Below are positions 1-5,097 of a stretch of 5,097 nucleotides of DNA, in pieces; positions within the stretch are counted from its first letter, which is position 1; every line of letters starts with the position of its first letter. The position numbers and the translations under genes were made by a program. The notes under the pieces are model-generated. The model was not told the DNA's origin and did no database searches. It was given only the letters and a program-made list of their open reading frames with translations. Source of the DNA: an uncultured Veillonella sp. (lineage in GTDB: Bacteria > Bacillota > Negativicutes > Veillonellales > Veillonellaceae); the NCBI GenBank assembly GCA_959608595.1, contig CAUHTB010000078.1:1-5097 (forward strand), read 5' to 3'.

Positions 1-571
1 ATCGACAGGCCGTAACAATCGTCTTCTCACGTTCCCCTTCTATTGGTGGTGGCAGTTTACCATTAATAGGATTTGGAATGATAACACCACGCTTTTGTAC
101 AGATTCAGGGAAATATGAACGAGCATCCTCAGTTTGGAATACTAACGCATCAGCAAATCTAAAGGCAAAATTACGCAACGCTTGTTGATGCCAACCAATA
201 GGCACCTTACGCGGATTATTTCGCTCCGAAAAGACGATGCGATTCTTCACAAACCACGAACTAATAGCCAGTATAAAGCTTGATGCCGACAAAAAAGATA
301 GACATGTTGCATTTGGTCTAGTCTTTAAAATCTTAATTAGTTCTTTAATTTCCTGAATAAAGCGAATTACTTTATTGGAGCTTGTAGTATGAATCTGAAT
401 TTGTTCAATACCTTCCTCTAAAGCATATTCATTACCATAACGATTAGGGCTTGTTTGGATAACCGTAATATGGTGACCATCATGCACCCACTGACGAGCT
501 AACTCTGTTAAAATACGTTCAGCCCCATCATTACCGAGGGAGATGGTAACAATAATTATTTCCTTTTTCAT
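1..571 (-). CDS. GT4-family glycosyltransferase, N-terminal half (3' end outside window)
   Basis: This frame is open from an ATG at 571-569 to the left edge, giving 190 residues with no stop. It probably transfers a sugar from a nucleotide donor to the lipid-linked glycan at the cytoplasmic face of the membrane. The first half of a GT-B fold is visible. A beta strand (EIIIVTISLG, residues 4-13) leads into the family-typical GAERILTELA (16-25) and then GHHITVI (32-38). RIVFSERNNP (111-120) and ALVFQTEDARSYFP (141-154) follow, then the domain-linker motif VIIPNPIN (163-170). The last residues, KTIVTACR (183-190), match the start of the second Rossmann domain. The donor-binding EX7E region lies outside the window, so donor and linkage cannot be predicted. 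The start codon overlaps the stop of the SDR gene as ATGA, with a GAGGAAGG-like site just upstream, which suggests translational coupling. Family call is firm; specificity is unknown. Confidence 0.88.
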   Translation of the reverse strand, partial: MKKEIIIVTISLGNDGAERILTELARQWVHDGHHITVIQTSPNRYGNEYALEEGIEQIQIHTTSSNKVIRFIQEIKELIKILKTRPNATCLSFLSASSFILAISSWFVKNRIVFSERNNPRKVPIGWHQQALRNFAFRFADALVFQTEDARSYFPESVQKRGVIIPNPINGKLPPPIEGEREKTIVTACR

Positions 572-1617
572 AAGCCTTCCTCTTGGATATATTCTGCAAG
601 TCTTACATAGGCTTGTGCCATTGACACTTTAGGCTGCCAACCTAAAGATTTCAACTTCTTAGAGCTTAAGAACATGTGAACTGTCGGTGCGTATCCCAAA
701 CCTTGTACATCTTCTGGAATGTCAAAAACTACTTCACTTTTTCCATGACTTACATGTGTAGCTACTAGATGCGCAATACTTGCTATGGAGCGAGTTTCCT
801 CATCATGACAAATATTATATGCTTCACCAGCTTCGCCATCCTTCATGAGGGTTAAAATGCCCGTTAATGCATCAGTAATGTAGCAATAGTTCGACATGGA
901 GTCACCTTTTGTATGAAGAATAATGTTTTCATTTCGTAGAGCACTCTTAGTAAACTGCATGAATACACGATTATCAGATACAGGAACACCTGGTCCAAAA
1001 GTTTGAGCAAGTCTAGCTATAACAGCAGGAACTCCAAATTCTACAGCATAGGACTTACAATAACACTCACATAATCTCTTACTTTCAGAATAAGAACTAC
1101 GAATATTTAAATGATCTAAATAACCTAATCGTTCTTCTGTCATCACTTGTCCAGATTCATAGGGTACACCATACTGCTCCATACTCGATAAGTACACAAG
1201 TTTTTTTACCGTTTTATGATGCCCGAGCTCTAACATAGCTTCAGTACCATGAATTGATGTACGAATAGTTTCTACAGGATGCTCCATAAAGAATTTAGAT
1301 TGTGTTGGTGCAGCACCATGTAAAATATAGTCACAAGGTACGTCAATAGATTCTAAAGCACCATCAATAAGTGTAATGGAATCATTATCTAAGTAGTTAC
1401 CTAATATAGCCTGTGCTTTATCATGACTTCGTACATGACCTATTACCTTTATGTCCAAGTTAAAAGTCTCATTGGCAAGTATAAGCAATTTTATAAACAT
1501 AGAGCCAATAAGTCCCGTCGCACCTGTCACAAGAATGCGCTGATGGCGGAGGAATTCAAAGTACTCTTTGTCTTGTAATAAAGCTGTTAACTCGCGTTTA
1601 ATAACGGAATTACTCAT
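568..1617 (-). CDS. Extended SDR, NAD-dependent epimerase/dehydratase family (UDP-glucuronate decarboxylase-like active site)
   Basis: This 349-residue protein is probably a cytoplasmic enzyme acting on a nucleotide sugar or related precursor. After about 27 leading residues comes the Rossmann strand RILVTGATGLIG (27-38), with the GxxGxxG dinucleotide site at 32-38. Further family marks are LHGAAP (99-104), LVYLSSMEQYG (140-150), the catalytic YxxxK as YSESK (Tyr176, Lys180), and ARLAQTFGPG (201-210). NYCYITDA (243-250) matches the RxxxYVxDx region of the family, and SLGWQPKVSM (324-333) is a typical C-terminal motif. In the loop where 4,6-dehydratases carry Thr-Asp-Glu it has Ser145-Met146-Glu147. 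The missing Asp argues against a classical dehydratase. The retained Glu recalls UDP-glucuronate decarboxylases (Thr-Ser-Glu). The gene overlaps the upstream cytidylyltransferase by 8 bases and the downstream GT4 by 4, so the three are probably translated together. It may supply or modify what the cytidylyltransferase activates, or make a separate nucleotide sugar. Fold is certain; the reaction is not. Confidence 0.9.
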   Translation of the reverse strand: MSNSVIKRELTALLQDKEYFEFLRHQRILVTGATGLIGSMFIKLLILANETFNLDIKVIGHVRSHDKAQAILGNYLDNDSITLIDGALESIDVPCDYILHGAAPTQSKFFMEHPVETIRTSIHGTEAMLELGHHKTVKKLVYLSSMEQYGVPYESGQVMTEERLGYLDHLNIRSSYSESKRLCECYCKSYAVEFGVPAVIARLAQTFGPGVPVSDNRVFMQFTKSALRNENIILHTKGDSMSNYCYITDALTGILTLMKDGEAGEAYNICHDEETRSIASIAHLVATHVSHGKSEVVFDIPEDVQGLGYAPTVHMFLSSKKLKSLGWQPKVSMAQAYVRLAEYIQEEGL

Positions 1618-2332
1618 CTTGTAATCCTCCTAATTCACGGTTTTTAATAATACCTGTGAACATATAATAATCAGATGGTGTAGTAATCTTTATATTTTCT
1701 GTTTCTCCTAATACTGGATACAAGGTGTATCCATAATGCATCATCATGGATGCAGAATCTATAAAATTATGGATGCCTTCTGCTTTAGCTCGATCATGAA
1801 CCGATAAAATATCATCTAGTTTAAAGCTTTGAGGTGCTTTTGCCATAAGGCATTCACTACGATTTAAAATTCGGTTTATAGAACCATTATCTGTAACCAT
1901 AACGGTTTCAATAGCAGGTGTAACTGTAATAGCAGAACCCTTTGTTTCTACAGATTCAATATTCCTCTCTATTGTTGCCTTATCCACAAGTGGTCTAACA
2001 CCATCGTGAATCAATACGGTAACCTCTTCATTAGGAAATAATCGTTTTGCCTCTGCCAATCCATTATATTGAGAGTCTAAAGCACTGTCTCCACCTGGAA
2101 CAATGGATACAATTTTTTGTAAACCAGCCTCTTTGATGAGGTTTTTAGTATGATCAATCCACTCTGCTTTGCAAGCTAAAACAATGCCGTCAATAGAGTC
2201 GGTTTGTTCAAACACATCTAAAGTTTGAATCAAAATAGGTCTACCGTTCCATTCTAGAAACTGTTTTGGCGTCTTGCTGTTATTCATTCGAGCACCTACG
2301 CCACCCGCAAAGATTACTGCTATTCGTTTCAT
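1610..2332 (-). CDS. IspD/TarI-family cytidylyltransferase (CDP-alditol or CDP-polyol synthase candidate)
   Basis: This 240-residue protein has the normal length for TarI/IspD. The family joins CTP to a phosphorylated alcohol to give a CDP-alcohol plus pyrophosphate. Visible motifs are the CTP-binding loop FAGGVGARM (8-16) and TPKQF (21-25), where Arg15 and Lys23 match the catalytic pair of IspD. IHDGVRPLV (108-116) is the metal and substrate region, TPAIETV (138-144) and KAPQSF (165-170) follow, and ENIKITTPSDY (212-222) includes the conserved Lys215. IHDGVRP and the ENIKITTPSDYYMF tail look more like TarI than housekeeping IspD. The segment after the conserved GG (GGDSALDSQYNGL, 80-92) lacks the Arg usually found there. 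The start at 2332 is backed by a strong AAGGAGG site overlapping the licD-like stop codon. Placed between LicD and SDR genes in a glycan cluster, it probably serves surface-polymer decoration rather than isoprenoid synthesis. CDP-ribitol is the leading guess, but there is no TarJ in view, so another CDP-polyol is possible. Confidence 0.88.
   Translation of the reverse strand: MKRIAVIFAGGVGARMNNSKTPKQFLEWNGRPILIQTLDVFEQTDSIDGIVLACKAEWIDHTKNLIKEAGLQKIVSIVPGGDSALDSQYNGLAEAKRLFPNEEVTVLIHDGVRPLVDKATIERNIESVETKGSAITVTPAIETVMVTDNGSINRILNRSECLMAKAPQSFKLDDILSVHDRAKAEGIHNFIDSASMMMHYGYTLYPVLGETENIKITTPSDYYMFTGIIKNRELGGLQDE
1625..1631 (-). promoter_or_regulatory. Ribosome binding site of the SDR gene, inside the cytidylyltransferase gene
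   Basis: AGGAGGA on the minus strand precedes the ATG at 1617 by seven bases, an ideal spacing. It lies within the last codons of the cytidylyltransferase, where it encodes part of the Gly-Gly near the C-terminus. It supports the 8-base overlapping start of the SDR. Confidence 0.75.
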
Positions 2333-2336
2333 AGGC

Positions 2337-2343
2337 CCTCCTT
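2337..2343 (-). promoter_or_regulatory. Strong ribosome binding site of the cytidylyltransferase gene
   Basis: AAGGAGG reads on the minus strand just ahead of the ATG at 2332, with a short spacer of four bases. Its first two bases are the last two of the LicD stop codon TAA, so ribosomes ending LicD sit directly on it. This fixes the start of the cytidylyltransferase and suggests coupled translation. Confidence 0.75.
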
Positions 2344-3208
2344 AAGGTTGAGCTTCGTTCTTGGCATAATGTATGCCTCTATACTCCTTGTAAGGAGTAT
2401 GTAAATCAGCAAAAACAGCATCATGTTTTGCTACACGCTGTTCTACTGGTGGTAATTGCATATAGTCTCCCCAAATAAGACGTAAATATCTTTCATACCC
2501 TTTCATTACAGGTATCTGATGACCTTCAAAGTCTTTATATACTACAGAAGCAAAGTCTTCTCGAGGATGACGCAACTTCATGCCTTTTAAACTACCAATT
2601 AACTCAGTACACTCCTTGCTCGTATTGAAATCATATTTGGTCATTTGCTTTTCTGCAAAACGCCATATATGGTAACGTAATGACTGACTAGAGAATACCT
2701 TGTAAATACATCCTGCCAATGCACGATACATCGGACCTTTATTATCCGGTAAACGTTGTGCATTAAAAAGTGCAAAGGTCATAGCCCACATAAGTTGTAA
2801 AGTACGGCTAATTTTCCCTGGTGCACAACCATCAATAGGCATAATTTCAAGAGCTAAACCATGACAAATATCTTCATGCATACTATGGCGATTAATAAAT
2901 GTCGTATGATTATCTCTAATAGAAGCACCTGCATCATGATAGATATGATGCCGATCCGTACGACAATATGTATACCGTTCTGTATCTGCATACTTAGGCC
3001 ATAGTTCAGCTAACTTTTCGTAATCTGGACGTGGCATAAATAAATCCAAGTCGTCATCCCAAGGGATAAAGCCATTATGACGTATTGCCCCAATGAGGCC
3101 ACCGCCACAGAGATAAAAGCGCAAATTATGTTTGTCACAAAACTCTTTAAAGTACAGCAACATACTAAGCTCTTTTTCTTGTATTTCCTTTGTCATAGAT
3201 GTACTCAT
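2342..3208 (-). CDS. LicD-family phosphotransferase
   Basis: This 288-residue protein carries a clear LicD domain (roughly residues 12-252), a nucleotidyltransferase-like fold. Family members transfer phosphocholine or another phospho-alcohol from a CDP-linked donor to a glycan; eukaryotic fukutin and FKRP are relatives that transfer ribitol phosphate. The hallmark block is complete: LCGGGLIGAIRHNGFIPWDDD (33-53) followed by LDLFMPRPDYEKL (54-66), with Asp51, Asp52, Asp53 and Asp55 as likely metal ligands. The second motif, normally close to DIFPLD, reads ALEIMPIDG (119-127). The C-terminal DFEGHQIPVMKGYERYLRLIWGDYMQLPP (226-254) is also typical. There is no signal peptide, so the enzyme should act on cytoplasmic, lipid-linked intermediates. 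The gene follows the phosphoglycosyl transferase after 11 bases, with GAGAGG at 3219-3214 supporting the start, and precedes the cytidylyltransferase by 9 bases. That neighbour is the obvious donor supplier. No choline kinase or choline transporter is seen here, so phosphocholine is only one candidate cargo. Confidence 0.9.
   Translation of the reverse strand: MSTSMTKEIQEKELSMLLYFKEFCDKHNLRFYLCGGGLIGAIRHNGFIPWDDDLDLFMPRPDYEKLAELWPKYADTERYTYCRTDRHHIYHDAGASIRDNHTTFINRHSMHEDICHGLALEIMPIDGCAPGKISRTLQLMWAMTFALFNAQRLPDNKGPMYRALAGCIYKVFSSQSLRYHIWRFAEKQMTKYDFNTSKECTELIGSLKGMKLRHPREDFASVVYKDFEGHQIPVMKGYERYLRLIWGDYMQLPPVEQRVAKHDAVFADLHTPYKEYRGIHYAKNEAQP
2381..2400 (-). repeat. Perfect 9-bp inverted repeat inside the 3' end of the LicD gene
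   Basis: ATACTCCTT is followed after two bases by its exact complement AAGGAGTAT. On the transcribed strand this would fold as an 8-bp stem with a UACA tetraloop. It lies in the codons for Thr271-Tyr276 of the LicD protein, about 40 bases before the ribosome binding site of the cytidylyltransferase gene. The arm CTCCTTA could also pair with TAAGGAG at that binding site. It has no T-run, so it is not an intrinsic terminator. A regulatory role is inference only; chance is possible. Confidence 0.45.
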
Positions 3209-3219
3209 AGGAACCTCTC

Positions 3220-3906
3220 TTAACGTAAAACAGCTAGTACGGTATCAACCATCGTTTTAATATCTTGTAAAAAAGAAAACTCTTTAATACTCTTTAAATT
3301 CCAAGCCATTTTGCCTGGTAAAACCTCATTGATATACACTTCATCAACATTTTTAGCATTTCGTAAAAGTTGATCTTCATCTTTATAAGCAATACTTGCA
3401 ATACTTGTTACCCCTGCTGGTAATAACAAAGTTGCTTTCATTTCATTTGTGTAAGCCGCCACATAACGAGGCACCTCTGGTCTTGTACCAACAAAGCTCA
3501 TATCTCCTAATAGGATATTGATTAGCTGAGGCAATTCATCAAGACGACAGCTACGAAGCATGTTGCCTACCTTTGTAACGCGCATATCATTTTGTGATGT
3601 CACCTGAGCACCTAATGATTCCGCATTTTTTACCATGGTACGAAATTTATAGATACCAAAGGTACGACCATATTGCGTCACCCGAGTTTGGCGGAAGAAG
3701 ACCTCCCCTTCGCTATCTCGTTTAATCATGATGGCTAGCACCAAAAATACAGGACTTAAAACAATGAGCATACCAGCGGCTATAACACGGTCAAATATGC
3801 TTTTACAAAGAAGACTTGTTCGTCTTTGATTCAATATTTCAAAGTATGGACGCACCTCTTCACACTGCAACTCTTGTGGTAGATCGTAAAAGTTTTTTAC
3901 TAACAT
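3220..3906 (-). CDS. Monotopic phosphoglycosyl transferase (bacterial sugar transferase, PglC/WcaJ type)
   Basis: This 228-residue enzyme starts lipid-linked glycan assembly by moving a sugar 1-phosphate from a UDP-sugar to undecaprenyl phosphate at the inner membrane face. After an N-terminal stretch of about 37 residues comes one hydrophobic segment (about 38-62, FDRVIAAGMLIVLSPVFLVLAIMIK). It contains the Ser51-Pro52 break that makes the helix re-entrant in this family. RQTRVTQYGRTFGIYKFRTM (72-91) follows. The catalytic Asp-Glu pair lies in LDELPQ (Asp123, Glu124), then LLGDMSFVGTRPE (132-144), all expected signatures. The polytopic N-terminal domain of WbaP/WcaJ is absent, so this is the minimal form, although its N-terminal leader is longer than in compact PglC. 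The start overlaps the aminotransferase stop by 7 bases, and AAAAGGA at 3923-3917 is its ribosome binding site. Pairing with the sugar aminotransferase suggests, but does not prove, that the first sugar is a 4-amino or acetamido sugar. Confidence 0.93.
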   Translation of the reverse strand: MLVKNFYDLPQELQCEEVRPYFEILNQRRTSLLCKSIFDRVIAAGMLIVLSPVFLVLAIMIKRDSEGEVFFRQTRVTQYGRTFGIYKFRTMVKNAESLGAQVTSQNDMRVTKVGNMLRSCRLDELPQLINILLGDMSFVGTRPEVPRYVAAYTNEMKATLLLPAGVTSIASIAYKDEDQLLRNAKNVDEVYINEVLPGKMAWNLKSIKEFSFLQDIKTMVDTVLAVLR

Positions 3907-5097
3907 TCGGTAATAATCCTTTTAAATGTTTCAATGATATATTGCACTTCTTCGTTCGTTAGCAATGTATGAAGAGGCAATGTGATTTCATTTTTAAATT
4001 GATTATAAGCATTTGGATAATCATCAATGGTAAACCCTAAATTCTTGTAAGCCGTATGCATAGGAATTGGCTTATAGTGAACATTGGTTGCAATACCAGC
4101 TTCAGCCATAGCCTCAATTACCTTATTACGGTATTCAGCATCTTCACCATTTAATCGTACTAAATATAAGTGGCCACTACTTTGATGCTCATCAGTATAA
4201 TGATGTAACAATGTAACAGGTAAATCTTTAAAACCTGCATCATAAGCTGCGATGATTTCCTTACGTCGTGCTAACAGTTTTGGGTATCTTTCAAATTGAG
4301 CCAAACCAATAGCCGCCATAATGTCGGTCATATTACATTTATAATATGTACCCTTAATATCGTATTCCCAAGCGCCTGCTTTTGTTTTAGCAAGAGCATC
4401 CTTATCTTGTCCATGCAAAGATAATAATTGGAATTGCTTATAAATAGCTTCATCATCGATACCATCTATGTGTCGCCATGTAGCACAGCCCCCTTCAGCA
4501 GTTGTAAAATTCTTTACTGCATGGAAGGAGAAACTGCTGAAATCAGCTACATTACCTGTTGGTGTACCTTTATATGAGGCCCCAAAGGAGTGTGCACAGT
4601 CCGCTACAATAGGAATATGTGCCAATGCTTTTTGAATATCATTAGATGGTGTAAAGAGAGATTTCTTTTCTTCTACAATGGAACGCAAACGATCGTAGTC
4701 ACAAGGGACACCAGCAATATCTACGGGGATAATAGCTTTTGTTTTTGGAGTAATAGCACGAGCCACTGCATCGTAATCCATTTCAAATGAATCTTTTTGG
4801 GTATCTACAAGAAATAATGTAGCCCCCACATGAACAACAGGACTTGCACTAGCTGTATAGGAATAAGCACTAGTAATTACTTCATCGCCGGGGCCAATAC
4901 CTAATACACGAAGAGACATCTCAAGCGCCGCGGTAGCAGAGTTTAAACAAACAGCTTTAGGTGTACCTAACTGTGCCGCAATCTTTTTCTCTAATTCTTT
5001 TGTGCGCGGACCAGTTGTAATCCAACCACTTTTTAAGGCTTCTACAACTTCATTGATTTCTAACTCTGTAATATCAGGAGGGGAAAAATTAATTTTC
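3900..5097 (-). CDS. DegT/DnrJ/EryC1/StrS-family sugar aminotransferase (5' end just outside window)
   Basis: This PLP-dependent enzyme transfers an amino group, usually from glutamate, to a keto group on a nucleotide sugar. The frame is open from 5096 to the TAG at 3902-3900, giving 398 residues. A Met at 4919 could be taken for the start, but the 59 codons upstream encode conserved family sequence: KINFSPPDI, SGWITTGPRTKELE and VCLNSATAALEM. The true start therefore lies probably only a few codons beyond the right edge. Numbering from codon 5096, visible motifs are GDEVITSAYSYTASASPVVH (70-89), VDIAGVPCDYD (125-135), VADCAHSFGA (164-173, with the PLP-ring Asp166) and SFHAVKNFTTAEGG (190-203). 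Lys195 in that last block is the PLP lysine. HYKPIPMHTAY occurs near the C-terminus. About 16 extra residues before VADCAHS (around 4661-4614) lengthen a loop relative to many family members. The amino-sugar product is unknown, and its keto-sugar-forming partner may lie upstream. Confidence 0.93.
   Translation of the reverse strand, partial: KINFSPPDITELEINEVVEALKSGWITTGPRTKELEKKIAAQLGTPKAVCLNSATAALEMSLRVLGIGPGDEVITSAYSYTASASPVVHVGATLFLVDTQKDSFEMDYDAVARAITPKTKAIIPVDIAGVPCDYDRLRSIVEEKKSLFTPSNDIQKALAHIPIVADCAHSFGASYKGTPTGNVADFSSFSFHAVKNFTTAEGGCATWRHIDGIDDEAIYKQFQLLSLHGQDKDALAKTKAGAWEYDIKGTYYKCNMTDIMAAIGLAQFERYPKLLARRKEIIAAYDAGFKDLPVTLLHHYTDEHQSSGHLYLVRLNGEDAEYRNKVIEAMAEAGIATNVHYKPIPMHTAYKNLGFTIDDYPNAYNQFKNEITLPLHTLLTNEEVQYIIETFKRIITEC

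Noticed and set aside
1610..2332. Housekeeping IspD of the isoprenoid (MEP) pathway
   Set aside because: The protein shares the fold and catalytic residues, but its motifs are more TarI-like and it sits inside a glycan operon between LicD and SDR genes, with no isoprenoid gene such as ispF nearby.
2381..2400. Inverted repeat as an intrinsic terminator
   Set aside because: It is inside a coding region, is not followed by a T-run on the transcribed strand, and downstream genes are tightly coupled.
2342..3208. Phosphocholine (lic-type) decoration system
   Set aside because: The LicD domain alone does not show choline use. There is no choline kinase (LicA), choline transporter (LicB) or LicC gene in the window, and the cytidylyltransferase present is of the IspD/TarI family.
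4590..4790. 66-codon open frame on the plus strand
   Set aside because: It lies wholly antisense to the aminotransferase, in a region coding its conserved PLP-site motifs, and shows no recognisable protein features. It is a shadow frame.
1..5097. Mobile element, CRISPR array or defence system
   Set aside because: No transposase, integrase, direct-repeat array or nuclease motif was found; coding sequence fills the window and every gene fits surface-glycan synthesis.

Overview
The window is a compact, one-direction gene cluster for cell-surface polysaccharide (capsule, O-antigen-like or teichoic-acid-like) synthesis. All six genes lie on the minus strand, so transcription runs from the right end of the window to the left. 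The DNA is AT-rich. Most genes have a strong AGGAGG-type ribosome binding site and neighbours overlap or lie within about 11 bases. This fits a low-GC Bacillota-type bacterium; protein style and base composition would suit a Negativicute such as Veillonella. That genus is a guess from style, not something the sequence proves.

Layout in transcription order: (1) 5097-3900, a PLP-dependent DegT/DnrJ/EryC1/StrS sugar aminotransferase, with only its first few codons outside the window; (2) 3906-3220, a PglC/WcaJ-type monotopic phosphoglycosyl transferase; (3) 3208-2342, a LicD-family phosphotransferase; (4) 2332-1610, an IspD/TarI-family cytidylyltransferase; (5) 1617-568, an extended short-chain dehydrogenase/reductase (NAD-dependent epimerase/dehydratase family) most like UDP-glucuronate decarboxylases in its active-site loop; (6) 571-1, the N-terminal half of a GT4-family glycosyltransferase, cut by the left edge. 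There are no intergenic stretches beyond 11 bases, and I see no internal promoter, terminator, tRNA, mobile element or CRISPR array.

How the genes may work together (inference): the aminotransferase makes a nucleotide-linked amino sugar and the phosphoglycosyl transferase loads a sugar-phosphate onto undecaprenyl phosphate to start the repeat unit. GT4 enzymes such as the last gene extend it. The middle trio looks like a decoration module: the cytidylyltransferase makes a CDP-activated alcohol or polyol, the SDR makes or modifies its precursor, and the LicD protein transfers the phospho-group onto the glycan. The logic resembles the mammalian ISPD plus FKTN/FKRP ribitol-phosphate system, but the usual bacterial partner TarJ is not seen and an extended SDR stands beside the cytidylyltransferase. 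That makes the identity of the CDP-linked substrate the most interesting open question.
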